Assembly: GCA_964342155.1 (NCBI GenBank)
Contig: CAYFEQ010000012.1
Coordinates: forward strand, 1-31,253
Source: GCA-2701705 sp964342155
Lineage (GTDB): Bacteria > Pseudomonadota > Gammaproteobacteria > GCA-002705445 > GCA-002716945
Direction: 5' to 3'
Length of the DNA stretch: 31,253 nucleotides
The notes beneath the pieces are model-generated. The model saw nothing but the letters and a program-made list of their open reading frames with translations. It searched no databases and was not told the origin of the DNA. The stretch's first letter is position 1. Every line of letters starts with the position of its first letter. Shown here piece after piece: positions 15,553 through 23,775 of the stretch. The position numbers and the translations under genes are program-made.

Positions 15553-18388
15553 TTTTATTTTCTAAAAATATACCAGTATAAGATTTTTTATTTTTAACTA
15601 TTTCTTCTGGCGTACCCTTAGCTATAATTGTTCCGCCGTCGTCTCCACCTTCTGGCCCTAAATCAATAATCCAGTCAGCAGTTTTTATAACATCAAGATT
15701 ATGTTCAATAACTACTAATGTATTTCCTCTGTCTCGGAGTTTATGTAAAACAGATAATAGTTTTTCGACATCATAGAAATGTAATCCTGTAGTTGGTTCA
15801 TCTAAAACATAAAGAGTTTTTCCAGTATCTCTCTTAATTAACTCTCTAGCTAGTTTTATTCTTTGAGCTTCACCACCAGATAAGGTTGTAGCATTTTGTC
15901 CTAATTTGATATATGACAACCCTACTTCATCAAGGACTTCAAGCTTACGTTTTATACTTGGAATATTTTTAAAAAACTCTAATGCCTCAGAAACAGTAAA
16001 ATTCAAAATATCACCAATATTCTTTTTCTTATAAACTATTTCAAGAGTTTCATTATTATATCTTTTCCCATTGCATTTATCGCACTTAATATAGATGTCT
16101 GAAAGAAAATGCATTTCTACTTTAATTACACCTCCACCCTGACAAGTTTCACATCTTCCACCTTTAACATTGAAGCTAAATCTACCAGGTTTGTAACCTC
16201 TAGATCTCGATTCTTGTGTTTGGAAAAAAAGGTCTCGTATACCATCGAAAATCTTTGTGTATGTTGCTGGGTTAGACCGCGGCGTTCTACCAATAGGACT
16301 TTGATCGATATCTATTATTTTATCAATTTTATCTACACCAAGAATTTTTTTACATTCTGTTTGTGTATTATCTTTTTCATCAAATTCATTTACAACATAG
16401 TTAAAAAGGACATCATCAACAAGAGTTGATTTCCCTGAGCCTGATACACCTGTAATACAAGTAAATAAACCAAGCGGAATATCTGCATCTAAGTTTTTTA
16501 AATTATTAGCATGAGCAGATTTTATAGAAAGTATATTTTTAACATTAAATTTGGACCTTTTTTTTGGGACAGGTATTTTTCTTTTCCCAGATAAATATTG
16601 GCCAGTATAAGATTGTTTAATAGATGTTATGTTCTTTGGCTTACCTGAGAAAACAATTTTCCCTCCATGCTCACCAGCACCTGGGCCAACATCAATAATG
16701 TGATCTGAGGTCAAGATAGTATCCTCATCATGTTCAACTATTATAACTGTATTCCCTAAATCTCTCAGATTCTTTAATGTACTTAAAAGTTTAGTATTGT
16801 CTCTTTGATGTAGGCCAATAGTTGGCTCATCTAGTATATACATAACACCAACAAGACCTGATCCAATTTGACTTGCCAATCTTATTCTTTGGCCTTCGCC
16901 ACCCGATAAAGTTTCTGCACTTCTATCTAACGTTAAATAATTTAGTCCGACATCAATTAGAAATTTGAGACGGTTTTGTATTTCTGAGACAATTTTAGCC
17001 GAGATTTCCTTTTTTATACCCTTTAATTTTATTTTGGAAAAAAAAGTATAACAATCTTTTATGGTTAGTGAAGTAACATCATCAATTGATTTTTTTGAAA
17101 TAAAAACATTTCTTGCTTCTTGATTGAGCCTAGAGCCACTACATACACTACATTCTTTATCACTTAAAAATTTTGATAACTTTTCTCTTACAGCAAATGA
17201 ATCTGTTTCATTATATCTTTTATCATAAATATTTAAGATACCATCAAATTTGTGTTCACGTATACTATGACCTCCTCCAGGCATAGATCTTTTTATGGAA
17301 GCCCTATAGTATTTGAATTTAATAATTTCATCATCACTTCCATAAAAGAGGACTTTTTTGAAACTATCTGGAAGTTTCTTATATTTGGAGTTTATATCAA
17401 CTTTATAATGATTACCTAATGACTCTAAAAATTGGTAGTAATATAAATTTCTTTTATCCCAATCTCTTATTGCGCCATTAGATAAACTCATTTCTTCGTT
17501 AAAAATAATTTTTTCAGGGTCAAAAAACTCCCTTACACCCAAACCATCACATGAGCTACATGCTCCTAGAGGGCTATTGAAAGAAAATAATCTAGGTTCA
17601 AGTTCACTTATAGAATATCCACAATGAGGACAAGAAAATTTAGTAGAAAAAGTATAATTAATTTTACTTGTTTTTAAGTCCATTATGTAAATAATCCCGT
17701 TTGAAATATTTGACGCTGTATCTAATGATTCAATAATTCTGAGTTTATTTTCTTGGTTAGATTTTATTCTATCAATAACAATTTCAATATTATTTTTTTT
17801 CTTTGGATCAATTTTGAAGTTTTCAGAAAATTTATATATATCTCCATTCAGCCTTATTCTCACAAAACCTTGTTGTTTAAAATTTTTAATTAGTTGGTTA
17901 TGTTCTCCTTTTTGTTGCTTTATTATAGGAGCTAATATGGCAATGGTTTTTTCTTTGCATTCTTTTAAAATTTTATCTGTCATGTCGCCAACTGAAATAG
18001 CTTCAAGTTCAATCTCATGTTCTGGACACCTTGGCACACCAACTCTCGCAAAGAGTAATCGTAAATAATCATATATCTCTGTTACTGTTCCAACAGTTGA
18101 TCTTGGATTATGAGAAGATGGTTTTTGTTCTATAGAAATCGCTGGCGAAAGCCCATCAATAGAATCAACATCTGGTTTTTCCATCATGGATAAAAACTGA
18201 CGAGCATACGATGATAAAGACTCCATATATCTTCGCTGCCCTTCAGCAAAAATTGTATCAAAAGCCAGTGAAGATTTTCCTGAACCAGATAGGCCTGTGA
18301 TTGTAACCATCTGATTACGTGGTATTTCTATATTTATATTTTTTAGGTTGTGTGTTCTTGCGCCTTTTACAAAGATATTTTTTTTCAT
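15542..18388 (-). CDS. uvrA: Excinuclease ABC subunit A (UvrA)
   Basis: UvrA is the damage-sensing ATPase of nucleotide excision repair, working as a dimer with UvrB. The protein has two ABC modules: Walker A GLSGSGKS near residue 32 and GVSGSGKS near 645, with signatures LSGGEGQRIRLAS near 493 and LSGGEAQRIKLAREL near 830. Zinc sites are CPHC with CSSC and CETC with CDKC. The start at 18388 (MKKNIFVKGARTHNLKN) aligns with other UvrA N-termini; an ATG four codons upstream (18400) is possible. The 948 residues are normal (E. coli 940). It is convergent with rplQ and divergent from the MFS gene. No LexA-type SOS box is visible upstream. Confidence 0.98.
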   Translation of the reverse strand: MKKNIFVKGARTHNLKNINIEIPRNQMVTITGLSGSGKSSLAFDTIFAEGQRRYMESLSSYARQFLSMMEKPDVDSIDGLSPAISIEQKPSSHNPRSTVGTVTEIYDYLRLLFARVGVPRCPEHEIELEAISVGDMTDKILKECKEKTIAILAPIIKQQKGEHNQLIKNFKQQGFVRIRLNGDIYKFSENFKIDPKKKNNIEIVIDRIKSNQENKLRIIESLDTASNISNGIIYIMDLKTSKINYTFSTKFSCPHCGYSISELEPRLFSFNSPLGACSSCDGLGVREFFDPEKIIFNEEMSLSNGAIRDWDKRNLYYYQFLESLGNHYKVDINSKYKKLPDSFKKVLFYGSDDEIIKFKYYRASIKRSMPGGGHSIREHKFDGILNIYDKRYNETDSFAVREKLSKFLSDKECSVCSGSRLNQEARNVFISKKSIDDVTSLTIKDCYTFFSKIKLKGIKKEISAKIVSEIQNRLKFLIDVGLNYLTLDRSAETLSGGEGQRIRLASQIGSGLVGVMYILDEPTIGLHQRDNTKLLSTLKNLRDLGNTVIIVEHDEDTILTSDHIIDVGPGAGEHGGKIVFSGKPKNITSIKQSYTGQYLSGKRKIPVPKKRSKFNVKNILSIKSAHANNLKNLDADIPLGLFTCITGVSGSGKSTLVDDVLFNYVVNEFDEKDNTQTECKKILGVDKIDKIIDIDQSPIGRTPRSNPATYTKIFDGIRDLFFQTQESRSRGYKPGRFSFNVKGGRCETCQGGGVIKVEMHFLSDIYIKCDKCNGKRYNNETLEIVYKKKNIGDILNFTVSEALEFFKNIPSIKRKLEVLDEVGLSYIKLGQNATTLSGGEAQRIKLARELIKRDTGKTLYVLDEPTTGLHFYDVEKLLSVLHKLRDRGNTLVVIEHNLDVIKTADWIIDLGPEGGDDGGTIIAKGTPEEIVKNKKSYTGIFLENKIKS

Positions 18389-18454
18389 CCAAACAATCAT
18401 ATCACTAAAAAAGAAAATATTAATCTTTTTACATTTTAATTTTAGATAAAACGA

Positions 18455-18483
18455 TAGACAGGATGAGATTATATTTATATGAT
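18455..18483 (+). promoter_or_regulatory. Candidate promoter for the transporter-ssb-miaB to lptE run
   Basis: TAGACA (18455-18460) and TATGAT (18478-18483) are separated by 17 bp, each one base from the sigma70 consensus. Transcription would start near 18490, only about 17 nt before the transporter ATG. It is the only convincing promoter seen upstream of the nine-gene run. Confidence 0.5.
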
Positions 18484-18498
18484 ATAGTTCCTATTCAA
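18468..18498 (-). promoter_or_regulatory. Candidate uvrA promoter
   Basis: On the minus strand, TATAAT occupies 18473 down to 18468 and TTGAAT occupies 18498 down to 18493, 19 bp apart. The -10 is perfect; the spacing is long. The start point would be near 18461, giving a leader of about 70 nt to uvrA. It overlaps the candidate promoter for the divergent transporter gene. Confidence 0.4.
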
Positions 18499-18506
18499 AA
18501 ATTAAT

Positions 18507-19673
18507 ATGCCAAATATTGGGTTATCACAAGTAGAAGTTAAATCAACTATCATTATTTTTTTGATTTACATGTTTAGAATGTTAGGCATCTTTATGATCT
18601 TTCCTATTCTTTCAATCTTCTTGAGTGACTATGAGGGAGCTACGCCATTTCTGATTGGAATAGCTTTAGGTATTTGGGGTTTAACAAATGCAATTTTTCA
18701 AATACCCCTAGGTATATTATCTGATGTAATAGGTAGAAAAAAAGTTATTTTGTTAGGTCTTACTATTTTTCTTATTGGTTCATTAGTTGCAGCCAATGCT
18801 AATGACATAACAAATGTGATTTTAGGTAGAACCCTTCAAGGCATTGGTGCAATTGCAGGGACATTGATGGCATTAATTTCTGATGTAAGTTCAGAGAAAA
18901 ACAGAACTATGATAATGGCATTTATTGGAATAGGTATTGGGTTTTCATTTTTTATTTCTTTTTTAATTGGGCCAATCATTGGCCATGCTTTTCAACTTTC
19001 TGGAGTTTTTTTAGCAGCAGCTATTTTTTCATTTATTAGCGTGATCCTAATAATGTTTTTTCCTGATAAAGATGACGCCCAATTATCTCAAAGATTTCAG
19101 TTTACTCAAATAAAAACGCTGTTTAATAATAAAGAGATAGTTAATCATTTCGCAGGTATTTTTATTCTTCATTTGATTTTAACAGCATGTTTTATAGCAA
19201 TTCCAATTACATTAACCAACATACATGATATTGATAGCAAAGAATATCCACAAGTTTTTTCGTTTGTTTTATCAATGGCACTCATTATGATTATTCCAAT
19301 GTTAATTTTTGAGAGAAAAAAGCCAGAACAAGCACGCCTCTTTTCAACATTTTTGCTTTTGTGTTCTCTCGTAATAATGACAATATTTTATTCAAGTCCA
19401 ATCTATACAATTCTAGCCTTAATAATTTTTATGGGGTCATTCAGCGTCATTGAGGCATCATTACCATCATCAACATCAAAAATCGTACCAATTCATTCTA
19501 GAGGTTCTTCAATGGGCTTTTTTTCTACATTTCAGTTTTTAGGCACTTTCGCTGGTGGTGTTGTAGGCGGTTTTGTATTGGGCAGTTCTAGTTTAAGTGT
19601 TATTTTTCTCGTCTGTGCTATAATAGCTGGTATATGGTTTATGACATCTTTTGTACAAATGAGTTATAGATAG
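18507..19673 (+). CDS. MFS transporter of the YajR type, without the C-terminal YAM domain
   Basis: This is a 12-helix inner-membrane transporter of the major facilitator superfamily. It resembles E. coli YajR along its length: RMLGIFMIFPILSIF in TM1, IGIALGIWGLTNAIFQIPLG, the motif A loop GILSDVIGRKK, GRTLQGIGAIAGTLMALISD and NRTMIMAFIGI. E. coli YajR has about 454 residues with a C-terminal cytoplasmic YAM domain; this protein stops at 388, right after the last helix. The substrate is unknown; drug or metabolite export is an inference from the family. In Pseudomonas an MFS gene likewise sits between uvrA and ssb. ssb follows after 12 bases. No Shine-Dalgarno sequence is evident. Confidence 0.88.
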   Translation: MPNIGLSQVEVKSTIIIFLIYMFRMLGIFMIFPILSIFLSDYEGATPFLIGIALGIWGLTNAIFQIPLGILSDVIGRKKVILLGLTIFLIGSLVAANANDITNVILGRTLQGIGAIAGTLMALISDVSSEKNRTMIMAFIGIGIGFSFFISFLIGPIIGHAFQLSGVFLAAAIFSFISVILIMFFPDKDDAQLSQRFQFTQIKTLFNNKEIVNHFAGIFILHLILTACFIAIPITLTNIHDIDSKEYPQVFSFVLSMALIMIIPMLIFERKKPEQARLFSTFLLLCSLVIMTIFYSSPIYTILALIIFMGSFSVIEASLPSSTSKIVPIHSRGSSMGFFSTFQFLGTFAGGVVGGFVLGSSSLSVIFLVCAIIAGIWFMTSFVQMSYR

Positions 19674-19685
19674 TGATAGTAAATT

Positions 19686-20135
19686 ATGTCAGTTAATAAA
19701 GTAATTATTTTAGGAAGAGTTGGTGCTGATCCAGAGGTTAAATACATGCCGAATGGAACAGCAGTTGCACAATTGTCTCTGGCAACAAATAGAAAAGCAA
19801 AAAACCAAGAATCTGGTGACTGGGAAGACAAAACAGAATGGCACCGAGTTGTTTTTTTTGATAAACGTGCAGAAACAATAGGTCAATATGTTAAAAAAGG
19901 AAATGAGCTCTATGCTGAAGGCAGATTACAGACACGTAAATGGCAAGACAAGGATGGGAATGATAAATATACAACTGAAATAATTGCTTATGATTTTAGT
20001 TTTGTAGGCGGCAAATCAAGTTCTAATGAGAATGATTTTCAAAATCAAAATAAACCTGATAATCAAAAATTTAAACAAAAAGATGAATTCAATCAGGACT
20101 CCTCTCCACAACAGGATGATGAAATACCCTTTTAA
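19686..20135 (+). CDS. ssb: Single-stranded DNA-binding protein
   Basis: SSB coats ssDNA in replication, recombination and repair and recruits partners by its acidic tip. The 149-residue protein begins MSVNKVIILGRVGADPEVKY, has the OB-fold signatures TEWHRVVFFDKRAETIGQYV and GNELYAEGRLQTRKWQDKDG, then a disordered Asn/Gln/Lys-rich linker from about residue 113, and ends DDEIPF, matching the canonical tip DDDIPF. It lies between the transporter and miaB with short spacers, and its neighbour uvrA is also a DNA repair gene. Confidence 0.97.
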   Translation: MSVNKVIILGRVGADPEVKYMPNGTAVAQLSLATNRKAKNQESGDWEDKTEWHRVVFFDKRAETIGQYVKKGNELYAEGRLQTRKWQDKDGNDKYTTEIIAYDFSFVGGKSSSNENDFQNQNKPDNQKFKQKDEFNQDSSPQQDDEIPF

Positions 20136-20140
20136 AGTCA

Positions 20141-21490
20141 ATGTTTGAAAATAAAAAATTCTTTATAAAGACACATGGGTGTCAAATGAATGAATATGAT
20201 TCTGAAAAATTGAGTGATATTTTAAAACATAATTTAAATATGTCTCAAACTGCTAATTTAGAAGAAGCAGATATTTTATTTCTTAACACTTGCTCAATCA
20301 GAGAAAAAGCGCAGGAAAAAGTATTTTCAGAATTAGGTAGATGGAAAAAAATCAAAGCAAAAAAACCTAATATGTTAATAGCTGTTGGCGGATGTGTTGC
20401 AGCTCAAGAAGGTGAAAGTTTGAAATCAAGATCTCCACAGGTAGATATAATTTTTGGTCCACAAACTATACACAGACTCCCAAAGATGATTAGACAAGCT
20501 TTAAATACAAGCCATACATTAACGGATGTAAGTTTTCCAGAAATAGAAAAGTTTGATTTCTTGCCAAAGTCTACAAGTAAAACACCATCTGCATATGTAT
20601 CGATAATGGAAGGTTGTAGCAAATATTGCACATTTTGCATTGTTCCATACACTCGTGGCGAAGAAGTAAATAGAAGATTTGATGATATTTTGTATGAAAT
20701 TTATTCTCTATCTAAACTCGGTACAAAAGAAATTATATTATTAGGCCAAAATGTTAATGCATATAAATCTAAAACAAATGATGGAGATGATGCTGATTTG
20801 GCATTACTTATAAAGCATATTTCTCAAATAGAAGATATTCAAAGAATAAGATATACGACATCACACCCAATTGATTTTTCTGATAATTTAATTAATGAAT
20901 ACAATAATTTCAAGTTAGCAAATAATTTACATCTACCAATTCAGTCAGGATCAGATAAGATTTTATCAAAAATGAAAAGAAAACATACTGCTTTGGAATA
21001 TAAAAGCATAATCAAAAAAGTTAGAAAACTTAGACCAAATATTAGTTTAACCTCCGATTTTATTATTGGATATCCCGGTGAAACAAATGAAGACTTTGAG
21101 AGAACACTTAATCTAGTAGAAGATTTAAAGTTTGATGGTGGATATAGTTTCATCTATAGTCCACGACCTGGAACGCCTGCTATGTATGAGAAGGATGATA
21201 TTAAAGATAGTGTAAAAAAAACTAGATTAAAAAAACTCCAAGAGCTCTTAAAGGGCATGAATAAAGAATTTGCCAATAAAATATTAGGTACTGAAGAAGA
21301 AATATTGGTAGAAGGATATTCAGTAAGGAATAAAAATGAGCTTTTTGGCCGCACTAGTTCGAATAAAGTTGTAAATTTTAATGGATTACCTGATTTAATT
21401 GGTAAGTTTGTTAGTGTAGAAGTAACTGAATTAAAATCTACTACACTTAGAGGGAAGTTTTTAAACTTATCGGAATCAATAAATCTATAA
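20141..21490 (+). CDS. miaB: tRNA-2-methylthio-N6-dimethylallyladenosine synthase MiaB
   Basis: MiaB is a radical SAM methylthiotransferase that modifies i6A37 of tRNAs reading U-starting codons. The N-terminal UPF0004 domain has the cluster cysteines C14 (KTHGCQMN), C51 (LNTCSIRE) and C85 (VGGCVAAQ). The radical SAM motif is C159-x3-C163-x2-C166 (GCSKYCTFCIVPYTRG). LPIQSGSDKILSKMKR and the C-terminal TRAM domain follow. The 449 residues fit the family. It leads the miaB-ybeZ-ybeY-corC-lnt block, a common gammaproteobacterial order, but here it follows ssb after only five bases. Confidence 0.97.
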   Translation: MFENKKFFIKTHGCQMNEYDSEKLSDILKHNLNMSQTANLEEADILFLNTCSIREKAQEKVFSELGRWKKIKAKKPNMLIAVGGCVAAQEGESLKSRSPQVDIIFGPQTIHRLPKMIRQALNTSHTLTDVSFPEIEKFDFLPKSTSKTPSAYVSIMEGCSKYCTFCIVPYTRGEEVNRRFDDILYEIYSLSKLGTKEIILLGQNVNAYKSKTNDGDDADLALLIKHISQIEDIQRIRYTTSHPIDFSDNLINEYNNFKLANNLHLPIQSGSDKILSKMKRKHTALEYKSIIKKVRKLRPNISLTSDFIIGYPGETNEDFERTLNLVEDLKFDGGYSFIYSPRPGTPAMYEKDDIKDSVKKTRLKKLQELLKGMNKEFANKILGTEEEILVEGYSVRNKNELFGRTSSNKVVNFNGLPDLIGKFVSVEVTELKSTTLRGKFLNLSESINL

Positions 21491-21506
21491 ATATATAAGA
21501 GAAACC

Positions 21507-22469
21507 TTGACCGCAAAGACCACACATCAAAATATAACTTTACATCCAGAAGATAATAATAGACTTGCAAATCTTTGTGGACTATTAGATGAAAATTTAC
21601 GCCAAATAGAATCATACATGAAGGTTGAAATTAGTAATAGGGGGAATGCCTTTAGAATTAAAGGTAGTGAAAAAAATGTCCCTCTCACAGAACAGTTAAT
21701 TGTTGAACTTTATAGGATTGCAGAATTTGAAGAACTAACTCCTAAACACTTACATATGTATATGAATAAAAATAAATCATCGAAGAAGAGTAAAAGTGTT
21801 GAAATAGATAATGAAACTATTCTTAAACTTAAAAAAATTACAATCACGCCAAAATCTAAAGCACAAGAATTATATATAAAAGGTATATATCAAAGTGATT
21901 TATCTTTTGGAATAGGGCCTGCTGGTACAGGTAAAACATATCTAGCAGTAGCTTGTGCAGTACATTATTTGGAACAAGACTTGGTAAAAAAGATTTTTCT
22001 TGCTAGACCTGCTATAGAGGCCGGTGAAAAACTTGGTTTTCTACCAGGTGATTTGGCAGAAAAAGTAAACCCTTATTTGCAGCCAATATATGATGCTCTT
22101 TATGAAATTTTAGGCTTTGAAAGAGTCTCAAGATTATTAGAAAGAAAAATAATTGAAATTGCGCCACTTGCTTATATGCGTGGCAGAACATTAAATGATG
22201 CATTCATTATTTTGGATGAAGGACAAAATACAACTATTGCACAAATGGAAATGTTTTTAACAAGAATAGGTTATGGGTCAAAAACAGTCGTTACTGGAGA
22301 TATTAGCCAAGTTGATCTTCCCAGAGATATCAAATCTGGTTTAAAAGACTGCCTTGAATTTATACCTAAAATCAAAGGGACTCATATTACTGCATTTAAT
22401 TCCGATGATGTGATGCGACATAGTATTGTTAAAAGCATAATTACTGAATATAGCAAAAGAAAAAAGTGA
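21507..22469 (+). CDS. ybeZ: PhoH-like ATPase YbeZ
   Basis: YbeZ is a PhoH-family P-loop ATPase that works with YbeY in RNA metabolism; its exact biochemical role is not settled. The Walker A is GPAGTGKT at residues 137-144, followed by ARPAIEAGEKLGFLPGDLAE, RGRTLNDAFIILDEGQNTT (Walker B) and VTGDISQVDLPR. The start is TTG at 21507 with AGAGA just upstream; it is supported because the N-terminal ITLHPEDNNRLANLCG aligns with YbeZ, whereas the first downstream ATG would cut this off. The 320 residues are slightly shorter than E. coli (346), lacking the long charged tail. The stop overlaps ybeY as GTGA. Confidence 0.94.
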   Translation: MTAKTTHQNITLHPEDNNRLANLCGLLDENLRQIESYMKVEISNRGNAFRIKGSEKNVPLTEQLIVELYRIAEFEELTPKHLHMYMNKNKSSKKSKSVEIDNETILKLKKITITPKSKAQELYIKGIYQSDLSFGIGPAGTGKTYLAVACAVHYLEQDLVKKIFLARPAIEAGEKLGFLPGDLAEKVNPYLQPIYDALYEILGFERVSRLLERKIIEIAPLAYMRGRTLNDAFIILDEGQNTTIAQMEMFLTRIGYGSKTVVTGDISQVDLPRDIKSGLKDCLEFIPKIKGTHITAFNSDDVMRHSIVKSIITEYSKRKK

Positions 22470-22921
22470 AAGAATTGAAGATCAATATTTTGAAAAATAA
22501 TTATACTGGGTATGTCCCAAGTGATTATAAAATTACAAAATGGGCAAAGATGTCTTGTTTGAATAAAAAAAAATCTTTTGTAACTATAAAACTTGCAAAA
22601 GAATCTGAAGTAATAAATTTGAATAAAAAATATTTTAACAAAAGAAAGGCATGTAACGTTTTATCTTTCCCTTTAAAGTCAGAAGTAATCAAGGGTGAAT
22701 ATTTTTTAGGAGATATTGTTATTTGCCCACAAATAGTCAATAAAGAATCCAAAAATTTCAGAATGAAAAAAGACAAGAGATGGGCACATTTAGTAGTGCA
22801 CTCAATGCTACATCTTCAAGGTTATACACATCAATCTAAAACTAATAGAGAAAAGATGGAAAAAAAAGAAATAGAGCTTTTATATAAACTTGGTTATACA
22901 AACCCTTATGATGCAAACTAA
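22466..22921 (+). CDS. ybeY: Endoribonuclease YbeY
   Basis: YbeY is a metal-dependent endoribonuclease used in 16S rRNA 3' maturation and ribosome quality control. The zinc-binding signature is HSMLHLQGYTH, with H112, H116 and H122, and the upstream NVLSFPLKSE and LGDIVICPQIV segments are typical. It has 151 residues, near the E. coli 155. The start is GTG, overlapping the ybeZ stop by four bases, which suggests coupled translation of the two partners. No earlier start is possible without running into ybeZ. Confidence 0.95.
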   Translation: MKELKINILKNNYTGYVPSDYKITKWAKMSCLNKKKSFVTIKLAKESEVINLNKKYFNKRKACNVLSFPLKSEVIKGEYFLGDIVICPQIVNKESKNFRMKKDKRWAHLVVHSMLHLQGYTHQSKTNREKMEKKEIELLYKLGYTNPYDAN

Positions 22922-22922
22922 A

Positions 22923-23750
22923 ATGTTAAAAAAGAAATGGATTCAAAAAATTCTTGATTTGGTCATTGATACACCAAAACAAAAATCTGATTTACTCAAC
23001 ATACTCCGAGAATCACTAACAGATGGGTTAATTGATAATGACTCTTTAACAATGATCGAAGGAGTTTTTAAAGTTTCAGAAATGCAAGTACGTGAAATTA
23101 TGATACCAAGACCGCATATGATTGTTTTAGATATAAGTGATGATGTTGATGAGGTAATAAAAAAAGTAGTATCCTCTGGCCACTCAAGGTTTCCAGTTAT
23201 AGATGGTAATAGAGATGAAATTACCGGAGTCTTACTTGCAAAAGATTTGCTTAAGAGATCTACAGATGACGACAAAGATGAGTTTGATATTCATGAATTA
23301 ATTAATCCGGCTACTTTTGTGCCTGAGAGTAAAAGGCTAAATATTCTTTTAAATGAATTTAAAACCAGCAGAAACCATATTGCAATTATTATTGATGAGC
23401 ATGGAGGAGTTTCTGGACTTGTAACTATCGAAGATGTGATAGAAGAAATTGTTGGCGAGATTGATGATGAACATGATAAAGCAGGAGAATTAAGAATACT
23501 CACACAAAACAGAAACACTTTTATTGTGGATGCACTTACAAGCCTACAAGAGTTCAACAATCATTTCTCCACAGATTTTGAAGATGAAGATGTGGAAACT
23601 ATAGGTGGTTATTTAATAAATCAATTTGAAAAAGTTCCTCAAAAGGGTGAAAACATTAAAATTAACAATCTCTTGTTTAAAGTATTGTCTGCCGATTCTA
23701 GAAAAATTAATAGGATACAAGTAACAAAGAGCATAACAAAACATAAATAA
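22923..23750 (+). CDS. corC: CorC/YbeX family CBS-domain protein
   Basis: CorC (YbeX) is a soluble tandem CBS protein linked to magnesium or cobalt efflux and, in recent E. coli work, to ribosome maturation. Visible parts are the pre-CBS segment IDNDSLTMIEGVFKVSEMQV and REIMIPRPHM, CBS1 with SGHSRFPVIDGNRDEITGVL, CBS2 with HIAIIIDEHGGVSGLVTIED, and the CorC_HlyC domain with DVETIGGYLINQFEKVPQKG. There is no transmembrane domain, unlike the related CNNM/HlyC proteins. The start is uncertain: ATGs lie at 22908, 22911 and 22923; I use 22923, just past the ybeY stop (275 residues). Confidence 0.93.
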   Translation: MLKKKWIQKILDLVIDTPKQKSDLLNILRESLTDGLIDNDSLTMIEGVFKVSEMQVREIMIPRPHMIVLDISDDVDEVIKKVVSSGHSRFPVIDGNRDEITGVLLAKDLLKRSTDDDKDEFDIHELINPATFVPESKRLNILLNEFKTSRNHIAIIIDEHGGVSGLVTIEDVIEEIVGEIDDEHDKAGELRILTQNRNTFIVDALTSLQEFNNHFSTDFEDEDVETIGGYLINQFEKVPQKGENIKINNLLFKVLSADSRKINRIQVTKSITKHK

Positions 23751-23775
23751 GGAATTTAATTTTAAAGATATCAAA

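Noticed and set aside
15569..15592. TATAC-CA-GTATA repeat followed by T-runs as a terminator for rplQ
   Set aside because: The stem is short, with a loop too small unless a pair is lost, it is nearly all A/T, and it lies inside uvrA codons; too weak to call.
18389..18506. LexA (SOS) box for uvrA
   Set aside because: A CTGT occurs on the minus strand but no matching ACAG at the right distance.
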